Notes under the pieces: model-generated
Seen by the model: only the letters and a program-made list of their open reading frames with translations
Databases searched by the model: none
Told to the model about the DNA's origin: nothing
Position numbers and translations under genes: made by a program
Assembly: GCF_009745975.1 (NCBI RefSeq)
Contig: NZ_WHOL01000070.1
Coordinates: 1-58,781, forward strand
Source of the DNA: Actinokineospora pegani
GTDB lineage: Bacteria > Actinomycetota > Actinomycetes > Mycobacteriales > Pseudonocardiaceae
Direction: 5' to 3'
DNA length: 58,781 bases
In this document: one piece after another, positions 1 through 8,539 of the stretch
Position numbering within the stretch: the first letter of the stretch is position 1
Layout of the letters: each line of letters begins with the position of its first letter

Positions 1-2982
1 CGGCTGGATGAGGCGTTGGACGAGTTGGTCGGGTTTTTCGTCAACACGTTGGTGCTGCGCACGGATGTCTCCGGTGACCCGACGTTCGGTGAGTTGGTGG
101 CCCGGGTGCGCGACGCCGACCTGGCCGCGTTCGAGCACCAGGACCTGCCATTCGACCTGCTGGTGGAGGAGTTGAACCCGGCCCGCTCGACCGCGCACCA
201 CCCGCTGTTCCAGGTGATGCTCGTGCTGCAGAACAACGCCGAGGCCGAGGCCATCGGCGCCGGGTCGGCGAGCGCGGGCACCGGGGCCAAGTTCGACCTG
301 ACGCTGGCGGTCAAGGAGGTCGCGGGCCACGGGGTGCGGGGGACGCTGGAGTACGCCACCGACCTCTACGACCGGGGGACCGCCGAGCTGCTGGCCGAGC
401 GCCTGCGGCTGCTGTTCACCGCTGTCGCCGCCGCCCCGCGGACGCGGCTCAGCGATCTCGACCTGCTGACCGAGGGGGAGCGGACCCGGCTGCTCACCGG
501 GTTCAACCCGGAGCCGGTGGACGCCCCGGTGGCCTGCGTGCACGAACTGGTCGCGGCCAGGGCGAGGGCCACGCCGGACGCCGAGGCCGTGTGCGACGAG
601 TCCCGGTCGCTGACCTTCGCCGAGCTCGACGCGCTGGCCAACGGGGTGGCGCGTCGGCTGGTGGCCGACGGGGTCGGCCCGGGGTCGGCGGTGGGGGTGC
701 GGATGCCGCGCTCGGTTGACCTGGTGGTTGCGGTGCTGGGCGTGCTCAAGGCGGGTGCGGCGTACGTGCCGGTGCCCGACGGGCTGCCCGCGGCGCGGCT
801 GGCGGCGATGCTGGCCGAGGCGGGGGCGTCGGTGCTGCTGGAATCGCTGGGCGGGGTCGCGCCCAGCCCGGTGGCGCCCGAGGTCGAGGTGGGGGTGGAC
901 GACCTCGTCTACGTCATGTTCACCTCCGGCTCCACCGGCAGGCCCAAGGGGGTGGGCGTGACCCACCGCAACGTGGCGCGGCTGGCGCGCGACCGGTGCT
1001 GGGACCCGGGGACCCACCGGCGGATGCTGGTGCACTCCGCGTTCGGGTTCGACGCCTCCACCTACGAGATGTGGGTGCCGCTGCTCGTCGGCGGGTCGCT
1101 GGTGGTCTCCGGCGGCGACGGGGCGGACGTGGCGCACCTGGCCCGGGTGATCGACCGGCACGACGTCACCGCCGCCTACTTCACCGCCGGGCTGTTCGCG
1201 CTGGTGGCCGAGGAGCACGTGGACGCGCTGGGCAGGCTGCGCGAGGTGTGGACCGGTGGCGACGTGGTCGCCCCGGCCACCTTGCAGCGGGTCCTGACCC
1301 ACTGCCCGGACACGGTCGTGGTGCACAGCTACGGGCCGACCGAGACCACCTTCGCGTCCAGCCGCCAGCGGTTCGGACCCGACCAGCGCGATGGGGCGTC
1401 CGTCCACCTGGGGGTCCCGCTCGACCACAACCGGCTCTACGCCCTCGACGACCGGCTGCGGCCGGTGCCGCTGGGCGGGGTCGGCGAGCTGTACATCGCG
1501 GGCGAGCAGGTGGCCCGCGGGTACGTGAGGCAGCCCGGGTTGACCGCGCACCGGTTCGTCGCCGACCCGTTCGGGCCCGACGGCGAGCGCATGTACCGCA
1601 CCGGTGACCGGGTGGCCTGGTCGACGACGGGGGAGCTGCGCTTCCTCGGCCGCGTCGACACCCAGGTCAAGGTGCGCGGGTTCCGCATCGAGACCGGGGA
1701 GGTCGAGTCGGTGCTCGCGCCGCACGTCGGGCAGGCGGTCGTGCTGGTGCGGGAGGACCGGCCGGGTGACAAGCGGATCGTCGCCTACGTGACCCAGCCC
1801 GCGGTGGCGGTGGACGGGCTGCGCGCCCACGCCGCCGAGGCGCTGCCGGAGTACATGGTGCCCTCGGTGTTCGTGGTGCTCGACGAGTTGCCGCTCACCC
1901 CGAACGGCAAGCCGGACCGGCGGGCGCTGCCCGCCCCGGCGGGGGCGGTCGGGGCGGGGCGGGCCCCGCGCACGCCGGACGAGCGCGTCCTGTGCGGGCT
2001 GTTCGCCGAGGTGCTGGGGCTTCCCCCGGTCGGGGAGGCGGGCTCGGTCGGTGTGGATGACGGGTTCTTCGACCTCGGCGGGCACTCGTTGCTCGCCGTG
2101 CGGCTGGTCAGCCGGGTGCGGGCCGCGCTCGGCCGGGAGATCGCGGTGCGCGACGTGTTCCGCTGCCCGACCCCGGCGGCGCTCGCCGCCCTGGGGGCCA
2201 GCGCGGGCCGGGCCGCGGGCGGTCGGGCGGTGGAGACCCTGCTGCCGCTGCGCCGGGGCGGGGCGGCGACCCCGCTGTTCTGCGTGCACCCCGGCATGGG
2301 CTTGGCCTGGCCGTACGCGGGGCTGACCCGCCACCTCGGGCCTGACCAGCCCGTCTACGGCATCCAGACCCGCGAGCTGACCGGCGGCGCCACCGCCGGC
2401 TCGATCGCGGAGATGGCGGCCGAGTACCTGACCCTCGTCCGCGGTGTCCAGCCGCACGGTCCCTACCGGCTGCTGGGCTGGTCCTTCGGCGGGGTCGTCG
2501 CCCACGAGATGGCGGCCCAGTTGCAGGAGCGGGGCGAGGACGTCGAACTGCTCGCCCTGCTCGACTCCTACCCGGCCGTGCCCGGGGGCGCGGGGGACGG
2601 GCGCGAATTCCTCGGCGCCCTGTTCGACGACCCGGCGGCCATCACCGACACCACCCCGCCGGCGCTGGCCCGCGCCCTCCGCGACCGCGACCCGGTCCTG
2701 GCGGGCCTCGACCACGACGAGGTCACCACCCTCGTCACCGCCGCCGCACGGCACACCGCCCTGCTGCGCGACCACCGGCCCCGGCTGGTCACCGGCGGCG
2801 CCCTGCTCTTCCGCGCCACCCGGGGCAGCGGCCCCGCCCCCGACCGGTGGCACCCGCACCTGACCGGCGGGCTGACCCTCGTCGACGTCGACGCCACCCA
2901 CCTCGGCCTGGCCGCCCCGGCCCCGCTGACCACGATCGGCGAGACCCTCGCCACCGCGCTGTCCACTCAACTCATCCGCTGA
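1..2982 (+). CDS. Nonribosomal peptide synthetase, terminal C-A-PCP-TE module (5' partial)
   Basis: The reading frame is open from base 1, so the start lies upstream of the window. In order it holds the C-terminal part of a condensation domain ([13 protein letters not shown], about nt 28-66), an adenylation domain with core motifs [11 protein letters not shown] (about 919-951), [22 protein letters not shown] and NGKPDRR, a carrier protein with [10 protein letters not shown] (phosphopantetheine Ser, about 2077-2106), and a type I thioesterase with the GWSFGG nucleophile motif (about 2476) and a late ATHLG histidine. The domain order marks the chain-terminating module: it activates the last residue, condenses it and releases the peptide by hydrolysis or cyclisation. 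Aligning by eye to PheA gives the specificity residues D-A-Y-Y-W-G-S-F-A-(K), which I cannot match to a known substrate. The MbtH partner follows 27 bases downstream. Confidence 0.96.
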   Translation, partial: RLDEALDELVGFFVNTLVLRTDVSGDPTFGELVARVRDADLAAFEHQDLPFDLLVEELNPARSTAHHPLFQVMLVLQNNAEAEAIGAGSASAGTGAKFDLTLAVKEVAGHGVRGTLEYATDLYDRGTAELLAERLRLLFTAVAAAPRTRLSDLDLLTEGERTRLLTGFNPEPVDAPVACVHELVAARARATPDAEAVCDESRSLTFAELDALANGVARRLVADGVGPGSAVGVRMPRSVDLVVAVLGVLKAGAAYVPVPDGLPAARLAAMLAEAGASVLLESLGGVAPSPVAPEVEVGVDDLVYVMFTSGSTGRPKGVGVTHRNVARLARDRCWDPGTHRRMLVHSAFGFDASTYEMWVPLLVGGSLVVSGGDGADVAHLARVIDRHDVTAAYFTAGLFALVAEEHVDALGRLREVWTGGDVVAPATLQRVLTHCPDTVVVHSYGPTETTFASSRQRFGPDQRDGASVHLGVPLDHNRLYALDDRLRPVPLGGVGELYIAGEQVARGYVRQPGLTAHRFVADPFGPDGERMYRTGDRVAWSTTGELRFLGRVDTQVKVRGFRIETGEVESVLAPHVGQAVVLVREDRPGDKRIVAYVTQPAVAVDGLRAHAAEALPEYMVPSVFVVLDELPLTPNGKPDRRALPAPAGAVGAGRAPRTPDERVLCGLFAEVLGLPPVGEAGSVGVDDGFFDLGGHSLLAVRLVSRVRAALGREIAVRDVFRCPTPAALAALGASAGRAAGGRAVETLLPLRRGGAATPLFCVHPGMGLAWPYAGLTRHLGPDQPVYGIQTRELTGGATAGSIAEMAAEYLTLVRGVQPHGPYRLLGWSFGGVVAHEMAAQLQERGEDVELLALLDSYPAVPGGAGDGREFLGALFDDPAAITDTTPPALARALRDRDPVLAGLDHDEVTTLVTAAARHTALLRDHRPRLVTGGALLFRATRGSGPAPDRWHPHLTGGLTLVDVDATHLGLAAPAPLTTIGETLATALSTQLIR

Positions 2983-3009
2983 AACACCTGACACCAAAGG
3001 AGAAAGACC

Positions 3010-3216
3010 ATGTCGAACCCCTTCGAGGACGCTGACGGCACCTACCTCGTCCTGGTCAACGACGAGGGCCAGCACTCCCTGTGGCCGTCGTTCGCGACCG
3101 TCCCCTCGGGCTGGACCGTGGCCCTGGCCGAGACCACCCGCGCGGCGTGCCTGGACCACATCGAGGCGAACTGGACCGACATGCGACCCAAGAGCCTGGT
3201 CGCCCAGTACGCCTGA
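3010..3216 (+). CDS. MbtH-family protein
   Basis: A 68-residue protein with the full MbtH signature: NPFED near the N-terminus, [22 protein letters not shown] and the terminal WTDMRP block. MbtH proteins bind NRPS adenylation domains and support their folding and activity. It lies 27 bases after the NRPS stop with a clear AAGGAGA ribosome binding site in front of ATG, so it is almost certainly the last gene of the NRPS operon. A strong hairpin begins a few bases after its stop. Confidence 0.97.
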   Translation: MSNPFEDADGTYLVLVNDEGQHSLWPSFATVPSGWTVALAETTRAACLDHIEANWTDMRPKSLVAQYA

Positions 3217-3228
3217 TCTGCCTGTCCG

Positions 3229-3259
3229 CCCCGGCCGCCCGGAAAACGGGTGGCCGGGG
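3229..3259 (+). terminator. Hairpin terminator after the NRPS-MbtH operon
   Basis: CCCCGGCC-G-CCCG, loop GAAAA, CGGG-T-GGCCGGGG forms a 12-bp G+C stem with one internal mismatch. It begins 12 bases after the MbtH stop codon. It has no T tract, which is common for actinobacterial hairpin terminators. Confidence 0.75.
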
Positions 3260-3285
3260 CAAAGGGGGCTGGGTACAAACAGCCC

Positions 3286-4086
3286 ATGCGCCCGTACACC
3301 GGACCGGACGACCTGCGGTTGATGCAGGGCCTGGCCCAGCGGCTGTGGTCGCACCGCTCGCAGTGGCACATCGGCGACCTGGTCTGGCAGCGGTTCCAGC
3401 ACCTGGGTCGGGAGCCGGAGTGGCCCACGGCGCTGTGGGAGGTCGACGGGAGGGTGGTCGCGTGGGGCTGGGTGCGGGAGCCCGGGGGGCTCGCCTACCA
3501 GGTCGACCCGGACTTCCCGGACCTCGCCGCTGAGGTCGTGGCGTGGGGCGAGCCGGAGGCGGTGTGGTTGATCGACGGGGAGGAGCACCTGGTCCCGGCC
3601 GGGTTCACGGCGCGGGAGGTCCGGTCCACCCACATGAGCCGGTCGTTGGCGGGGTTGCCCGAGCCGGTCCTGCCACCGGGCTTCCGGGTCGGGCCGGTTG
3701 ACGACGTGGCGGCGCGGGTGGCGTGTCACCGGTCGGTGTGGCGCCCGTCGAGGGTGACCGAGGAGAGTTATCGGGTGGTGATGGGGGCGTGGCCGTATGA
3801 GCGGTCGCTGGACCAGGTGGTCGTCGCGTCGGACGGGACGGTGGCGGCGCAGTGCCTGGTGTGGGCCGACGAGGTGAACGCGGTGGGGGAACTGGAGCCA
3901 GTGGGGACGGTGGAGTCGTTTCGGCGGCTCGGGCTGGGGCGCGCGGTGTGCCTGGCCGCGATGCGGGCCGCTGCCGAGCGGGGGTGCGCGGAAGCCGTGG
4001 TGTACCCGGTGACGGGGTGGGCGCAGGCGTTCTACCGGTCACTGGGGTTCACGCCGTACGCCCGGACGCGGGCGTACCGGCCGTGA
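3286..4086 (+). CDS. GNAT-family N-acetyltransferase, two-domain
   Basis: This 266-residue protein looks like two fused GNAT halves. The C-terminal half has the acetyl-CoA loop region (VESFRRLGLGRAVCLAAM, about residues 205-225) and the AFYRSLGF motif near the end, which are typical of the fold. The N-terminal half (residues 1-110) is a degenerate GNAT-like domain. The ATG at 3286 is preferred over an upstream in-frame GTG at 3250, because the upstream start would lie in the terminator hairpin. No strong ribosome binding site precedes it, so it may be leaderless. The substrate is unknown. It overlaps or abuts a second GNAT gene, and the pair may tailor or detoxify the nearby peptide, or be unrelated to it. 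Confidence 0.85.
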   Translation: MRPYTGPDDLRLMQGLAQRLWSHRSQWHIGDLVWQRFQHLGREPEWPTALWEVDGRVVAWGWVREPGGLAYQVDPDFPDLAAEVVAWGEPEAVWLIDGEEHLVPAGFTAREVRSTHMSRSLAGLPEPVLPPGFRVGPVDDVAARVACHRSVWRPSRVTEESYRVVMGAWPYERSLDQVVVASDGTVAAQCLVWADEVNAVGELEPVGTVESFRRLGLGRAVCLAAMRAAAERGCAEAVVYPVTGWAQAFYRSLGFTPYARTRAYRP

Positions 4087-4100
4087 GGCAGGATGTCCGA

Positions 4101-4577
4101 GTGGACCTGCGCGCTGTCACTGACCAGGACTGGGGACGGGTCTGGCCGTTCATGCGGGAGATCATCGCCGCCGGCCAGACCTACACCCTCGCCACGGACC
4201 TCACCGAGGCCGAGGCTCGCGCGATGTGGCTGATCCCCACCGCCCTCGTCGCCGTGGCGGGCGACACGGTCCTGGGCATCGGCAAGTTCCACGCCAACCA
4301 CGGCGGCAACGCCGACCATATCGCCAATGGCAGCTTCATGGTCGACCCCGCCCACGCGGGCAAGGGCGTCGGCCGCGCCCTCGGCGCCCGGGTGCTGGAC
4401 GAGGCCAGGGCGGCGGGATTCACCGCCATGCAGTTCAACGCCGTCGTGTCCACCAACACCGCCGCCGTCCGCCTCTGGCGGTCCCTCGGCTTCGAGGTCG
4501 TCGCCACCCTGCCCGGGGGCTTCCGCCACCCGGTGCACGGGCCGGTGGGCCTGCACATCATGTACCGGGAGCTGTAG
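4101..4577 (+). CDS. GNAT-family N-acetyltransferase
   Basis: A single-domain GNAT of about 158 residues. It starts VDLRAVTDQDW and has a conserved beta4-loop-alpha3 acetyl-CoA segment (FMVDPAHAGKGVGRALG, giving the Q/RxxGxG/A-like K-G-V-G-R) and the NTAAVRLWRSLGF motif, as in phosphinothricin and amino-acid N-acetyltransferases. GTG at 4101 follows an AGGCAGGA sequence. An alternative GTG at 4083 would overlap the previous stop codon as GTGA and add six residues. The substrate is not evident. It precedes the glutamate-mutase operon but is separated from it by a likely leaderless promoter. Confidence 0.85.
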   Translation: MDLRAVTDQDWGRVWPFMREIIAAGQTYTLATDLTEAEARAMWLIPTALVAVAGDTVLGIGKFHANHGGNADHIANGSFMVDPAHAGKGVGRALGARVLDEARAAGFTAMQFNAVVSTNTAAVRLWRSLGFEVVATLPGGFRHPVHGPVGLHIMYREL

Positions 4578-4635
4578 CGGCGGGACTGCCTGAATACTGC
4601 CGGTCCAACTACCGCTCGGGGGCTCTGGGCCGACC

Positions 4636-4641
4636 TAGCTT
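4636..4641 (+). promoter_or_regulatory. Likely leaderless -10 element (TAGCTT) of the glutamate-mutase operon
   Basis: TAGCTT fits the actinobacterial TANNNT -10 consensus and ends seven bases before the ATG at 4648, where no Shine-Dalgarno sequence is present. That spacing puts the transcript start at or next to the initiation codon. Confidence 0.5.
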
Positions 4642-4647
4642 TGCGGC

Positions 4648-5085
4648 ATGGCCTCGCGCAGTGGTGGTGCAGTCGGTGTGGTCGATGTGCTCGTCGCGGG
4701 CACGGTGTCGGACTCGCACACGTGGAACCTGATCTTCCTGCAGCTGTTCTGCGAGGAGCGCGGGCTGCGCGTGGCCAACCTGGGGCCCTGCGTGCCCGAC
4801 GCGCTGCTGGTGGCCGAGACGGTGGCGCTGCGGCCCGGGGTGGTGGTGCTCAGCAGCGTCAACGGGCACGGGTACACCGATGGGCTGGTGACGGTCCAGG
4901 TGCTCAAGGCGGCGGTGCCCGACGCGCGGGTGGTGATCGGGGGGAAGCTGGGGATTGACGGGCGGGGGCGCGGCGAGTGGACCTCCGCGCTGGTCGACGC
5001 CGGGTTCGACGCGGTGTTCCAGGGCGGGGACCTGGAGGCGTTCGGCGACTACCTGGCCGGTGCGCCGCTGGCGGTGGGGTCATGA
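4648..5085 (+). CDS. glmS: Glutamate mutase S (sigma) subunit-like cobalamin-binding protein
   Basis: A 145-residue protein with the flavodoxin-like B12-binding fold: a DxH motif (D22, H24; the His is the expected lower cobalt ligand), an SSVNGHG segment where B12 proteins have the S-loop, and VIGGKLG for the GG motif. In the family this subunit carries adenosylcobalamin for the carbon-skeleton rearrangement of L-glutamate to (2S,3S)-3-methylaspartate with the E subunit. The usual DxHxxG reads DSHTWN here, with Asn replacing the Gly, so cofactor geometry may differ. The stop overlaps the E-subunit start as ATGA. The symbol is the clostridial glutamate-mutase name, not glucosamine-6-phosphate synthase. 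Confidence 0.88.
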   Translation: MASRSGGAVGVVDVLVAGTVSDSHTWNLIFLQLFCEERGLRVANLGPCVPDALLVAETVALRPGVVVLSSVNGHGYTDGLVTVQVLKAAVPDARVVIGGKLGIDGRGRGEWTSALVDAGFDAVFQGGDLEAFGDYLAGAPLAVGS

Positions 5086-6284
5086 GCTTCGGGCGGTTCG
5101 TGCGGCGCGCGGGCGAGCTGGTCGTGCAGCCGAGGATGGGGTTCGGGGACCCGCACGCCATGCGGCGGGGGCTCATCGCCACGTGGGCGGCCGACGCGAC
5201 GACCTGTGGGACGCTCACGCTCGACAGCTACACGCGGGTCAACGACCTCAAGGCGGCCGCTGACGCGTTGCGGGACGGGTCCCCGCTCAACGGCTACCCG
5301 ATCGTCACCCACAGCGTCGACACCACCCGCCGCCTGCTCGAAGGCATCGCCCACGAGAGCTTCCCGGTGCAGGTGCGCCACGGGTCGGCGAAGCCACAGG
5401 ACATCGTGCGGGCGTTGACGGCGGTGGGGCTGGACGCCACCGAGGGTGGGCCCGTGTCCTACTGCCTGCCCTACGGCCGCACCCCGCTGCGGGAGTCCAT
5501 CGCGAACTGGCGTGAGACATGCGGGATCCTCGCCGACAGCGCGGAGACGCCGCACCTGGAGAGCTTCGGCGGCTGTCTGCTGGGTCAGTTGTGCCCGCCC
5601 AGTCTGCTCATCGCCGTCAGCGTGCTTGAGGGGATCTTCTTCACGCGCAACGGAATCCCCAGCGTGTCGCTGAGCTACGCGCAGCAGACAGACCCCGCCC
5701 AGGACGAGGAAGCCATCCGGGCCTTGCGCACACTCGCGGCCCGCCACCTGCCCACAGACGCCGACTGGCATGTCGTCCTCTACGGCTACATGGGCGTCTA
5801 CCCCACAACCACGCACGGCGCGCTCAACCTGCTCAAGGCATCCGCCGAACTGGCAGCGCGCACAGGCACGGAACGGCTCATCGTCAAGACAGTCGCCGAA
5901 TCGCAGCGAATCCCGACAGTCGAAGAGAACGTGCAAGCGCTGGAAGTCGCCGCTGCTGCTGCGAGAGCGCACACCCCCCAACCGTCCACGCGCGACACAG
6001 GCATCCTCGACGAAGCGTCAGCGCTCATCGACGCGGTGCTCAACCTCGACGACGACCTGGGCCGTGCCCTGGCCGAGGCCTTCGCGCGCGGCGTGCTCGA
6101 CGTCCCGTTCTGCCTGCACCCCGACAACACCGGACAGGCCCGCAGCACCGTCGGCGACGACGGCACCCTGCGCTGGACCGCCACCGGGGCCATGCCCATC
6201 CCCCCGTCCGCCGCCGACCACCCGCTCACCTCGGAGCGCCTGCTCACCGCCCTGACCCACGTCGCCAGGGCGTTCGACCGCTGA
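5082..6284 (+). CDS. glmE: Glutamate mutase E (epsilon) subunit-like
   Basis: A 400-residue TIM-barrel-type catalytic subunit. It has the signature EGGPVSYCLPY about residue 126-136; this matches EGGPxSYNxPY of clostridial GlmE, whose Glu and two Tyr residues bind substrate, so those three are kept while the Asn is Cys. RHGSAKP and FGGCLLGQLCPPSLL also fit the family. It is shorter than clostridial GlmE (about 483). It is translationally coupled to the S subunit by ATGA. The expected reaction is Glu to 3-methylaspartate. Codon use between about 5690 and 6010 drifts to A-ending codons (ACA, GAA, TCA, GCA), unlike the neighbours. Confidence 0.88.
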   Translation: MSFGRFVRRAGELVVQPRMGFGDPHAMRRGLIATWAADATTCGTLTLDSYTRVNDLKAAADALRDGSPLNGYPIVTHSVDTTRRLLEGIAHESFPVQVRHGSAKPQDIVRALTAVGLDATEGGPVSYCLPYGRTPLRESIANWRETCGILADSAETPHLESFGGCLLGQLCPPSLLIAVSVLEGIFFTRNGIPSVSLSYAQQTDPAQDEEAIRALRTLAARHLPTDADWHVVLYGYMGVYPTTTHGALNLLKASAELAARTGTERLIVKTVAESQRIPTVEENVQALEVAAAAARAHTPQPSTRDTGILDEASALIDAVLNLDDDLGRALAEAFARGVLDVPFCLHPDNTGQARSTVGDDGTLRWTATGAMPIPPSAADHPLTSERLLTALTHVARAFDR

Positions 6285-6301
6285 ACCCGGAGGAGCCAGC
6301 C

Positions 6302-7285
6302 ATGTCCGAATCACCCCTGCCCCCGCTCGCCGAGCACCTGACCGCCCGGTCGACCGCGGCGGCCATGCGGGTGCAGCAGGAGGCGCTGCAGGCCGCTCGC
6401 GACCACCTGCGCTCCCTGGGCTTCCAGGAGCTGCTGCCGCCGCTGATCGGCCCGGTCACCGACCCGGGCGGGCGCGGCGCCAAGGCGCTCGACGTCGACT
6501 TCTACGGCCACCGCTACAAGATGATGACCAGCGCGATCCTCTACAAGCAGGCGTCGCTGCGCGGGTTCCCGAAGCTGTTCTACATCGCCCCCAACGTGCG
6601 GGTGGAGCCCGCCGAGACCGCGGGCACCGGGCGGCACCTGGTCGAGTTCCACCAGATCGACGTCGAGGTCGCCGGGGCCACCCGGGCCGGGGCCATGGGC
6701 GTGGCCGAGTCGCTGCTGACCCACGTGGTCGACCACGTGTGGCGCGCCGTCCCGGAGACGCTCACCGAGCTCGGCCGCGACCGCGAGTCCTTCGCCGAGC
6801 TGCTCGCCGGGCCGTTCGACCAGGTCACCCACCACGACGCGGTGGCGGGCCTGCGCTCGGTCGGGCACGACCAGAACCCGGACGGCGAGATCGATTGGGC
6901 GGGGGAGGAGCTGCTGTCGCACAAGGCGGAGCGGCCGTTCTTCATCACCGGCTACCCCAAGGGCTCGCGCGGGTTCTACGACCGCGAGGACCCCGACAAC
7001 CCCGGCCAGTTGCGCAACTTCGACCTCATCGCGCACGGCGGGTTCGGCGAGCTGGTCAGCGGCAGCGAGCGCGAGGCCGACTACGCCACGATCGTCACCC
7101 GGATGCGCGAGAGCGGCGAGAACCCGGCCAAGTACGCCTGGTACCTGCGGGCCGCGCGCGAGGGCATCCCGGGCAGCGCCGGGTTCGGCATGGGCGTGGA
7201 GCGGCTGACCCGCTTCCTGACCGGCCTCGACGCGCTCTGGCAGGTCAGCGCGTACCCGAAGCTGCCGGGGGTGGCGACGCCGTGA
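6302..7285 (+). CDS. Stand-alone class II synthetase core, asparagine synthetase/AsnRS-like
   Basis: A 327-residue catalytic core related to Asp/AsnRS without the N-terminal anticodon-binding domain. It shows motif 2 (NVRVEPAETAG followed by RHLVEFHQIDVE, about residues 98-122), the AsnRS-like PFFITGYPKG block (about 214), ELVSGSEREADY and motif 3 (GFGMGVERLTRFL, about 296-308). Archaeal proteins of this shape (AS-AR) make asparagine from aspartate, ATP and ammonia. In this operon the likely substrate is 3-methylaspartate or a derivative, activated as acyl-adenylate and possibly amidated (inference). A GGAGGAG site precedes ATG. The stop overlaps the next GTG as GTGA. tRNA charging is unlikely without the anticodon domain. 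Confidence 0.85.
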   Translation: MSESPLPPLAEHLTARSTAAAMRVQQEALQAARDHLRSLGFQELLPPLIGPVTDPGGRGAKALDVDFYGHRYKMMTSAILYKQASLRGFPKLFYIAPNVRVEPAETAGTGRHLVEFHQIDVEVAGATRAGAMGVAESLLTHVVDHVWRAVPETLTELGRDRESFAELLAGPFDQVTHHDAVAGLRSVGHDQNPDGEIDWAGEELLSHKAERPFFITGYPKGSRGFYDREDPDNPGQLRNFDLIAHGGFGELVSGSEREADYATIVTRMRESGENPAKYAWYLRAAREGIPGSAGFGMGVERLTRFLTGLDALWQVSAYPKLPGVATP

Positions 7286-8538
7286 GCGGCCTGACCACCA
7301 TGGCGGCCGGGTTCCCCGAGGAGCAGGTCCGCGAGCGCGCCAGGACGGGCGCCGCCGCCGCGTTCCCGCCCGCCGACACCTACGGCGCCGGCGTCTTCGG
7401 CGCCGACCCGTCCACGCCGCTCGACGACCTGGACGTCGCGCGGCTCGTGCCGCCGGTGTTCATGCCGCGCAGGCTGGAGAAGCTGATCGACCTGGGGCGC
7501 GAGCCCGAGCACACCGACGTCGACCTCACCGCGGCCGTGGGCGGGTTCCGCTCGACGCTGCCGCTGTTCCTCTCGGCGTTCGGGTCGACCCGGATCGGCA
7601 GCCGCGAACTCGGCGTCGCCGCCAGCGCCCAGGCCGGGCGGCTGGGCGTCCCGATGGTCATCGGGGAGAACATGGTGCCGGTGCACGGGTTCGGCGGCTC
7701 GCCGATCCTGGCCAGGATCTCGGCCTACCTCGAGACCGTGGCCGACGGGGTCGGCGGCGTCGTGGTGCAGCAGAGCACCGAGGACGCCGACTCCGAGGTG
7801 TGGAACCTCGTCTACAGCTCACCCGCCGCCGCGCCGCTGCTGGAATCGGGGCGGCTCGCGTTCGAGCTCAAGGTCGGGCAGGGCGCCAAGCCCGGGCTCG
7901 GCGGCATGACCGTGCTCGACGCCGCCGAGGCCGCGCGGCTGGCGGACCGGTTCTCCCTGCACGACGTGTTCGGCACCGACGCGCGGCTGCGCTGCGCCAC
8001 CCCCGGCACGTTCACCGAGGAGATCGTGCGCCAGCAGATCCGCTTCATGCGCAACAACTTCCCGCGCGCCCGGGTCTGGGTGAAGTTCCACCCCGGCCGC
8101 GACATCGGCCGTGCCGCCGAGGTGGCGTGGGCGGCGGGCGCGGACGCGGTCACCGTCGACGGGGCCGAGGGCGGCACCGGCTGGGCGCCCACCGCGTTCC
8201 TGCGGCACGTGGGGCTGCCGCTGGCCGAGTGCCTGCGCCGGATCGGCCCGCCCGCGGGCTGCCTGCTGGTGACCGGGCGGATGTGGGAGGGCAGCCGGGT
8301 CGTGCGGTCGCTGGCGCTGGGCGCCTCGGCCGCGGGCCTGGGGCGCGCCGCCCTGGTCGCGGTGGCCGAGGACCCCGGCGCCGGCCTGCTGCGGCTGGCC
8401 GAGTGCCTGGCGCTGGAGGCCAGGCTGCTGATCAGCGCGCTGGGCAAGTACGCCCCCGCCGACCTCGACGCCGACGACCTGTGGTGGCCGGGCACGCGGG
8501 CCGCCGACCGGGTCGCGGACCCGGTGCGGGGAGGGTGA
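7282..8538 (+). CDS. Glutamate synthase-like FMN-binding protein (stand-alone GltB central domain)
   Basis: This protein of about 418 residues matches the FMN/TIM-barrel domain of GltB-type glutamate synthases. It has GQGAKPGLGG (about residue 199), a KFHPG segment, then AGADAVTVDGAEGGTGWAP (about 285-305, the FMN-phosphate GGTG motif) and GRMWEGSRVVRSLALGASA. It lacks the amidotransferase domain. I also find no three-cysteine [3Fe-4S] motif in the usual place after the GGTG block, where CLLVTGRM is followed by no further spaced cysteines. It may carry out an FMN redox step or amine transfer on the product of the previous genes. Related stand-alone domains include archaeal glutamate synthases and N-methylglutamate synthase subunit C. 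GTG 7282 is chosen for GTGA coupling; ATG 7300 is the alternative. Confidence 0.85.
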   Translation: MSGLTTMAAGFPEEQVRERARTGAAAAFPPADTYGAGVFGADPSTPLDDLDVARLVPPVFMPRRLEKLIDLGREPEHTDVDLTAAVGGFRSTLPLFLSAFGSTRIGSRELGVAASAQAGRLGVPMVIGENMVPVHGFGGSPILARISAYLETVADGVGGVVVQQSTEDADSEVWNLVYSSPAAAPLLESGRLAFELKVGQGAKPGLGGMTVLDAAEAARLADRFSLHDVFGTDARLRCATPGTFTEEIVRQQIRFMRNNFPRARVWVKFHPGRDIGRAAEVAWAAGADAVTVDGAEGGTGWAPTAFLRHVGLPLAECLRRIGPPAGCLLVTGRMWEGSRVVRSLALGASAAGLGRAALVAVAEDPGAGLLRLAECLALEARLLISALGKYAPADLDADDLWWPGTRAADRVADPVRGG

Positions 8539-8539
8539 G

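Noticed and set aside
4648-5085. Reading this gene's symbol as glucosamine-6-phosphate synthase or MutS mismatch repair.
   Set aside because: The protein is a 145-residue B12-binding subunit with a DxH motif; the resemblance is in the gene name only.
6302-7285. A normal asparaginyl-tRNA synthetase for translation.
   Set aside because: It lacks the anticodon-binding domain and sits in a biosynthetic operon by overlapping start and stop codons.
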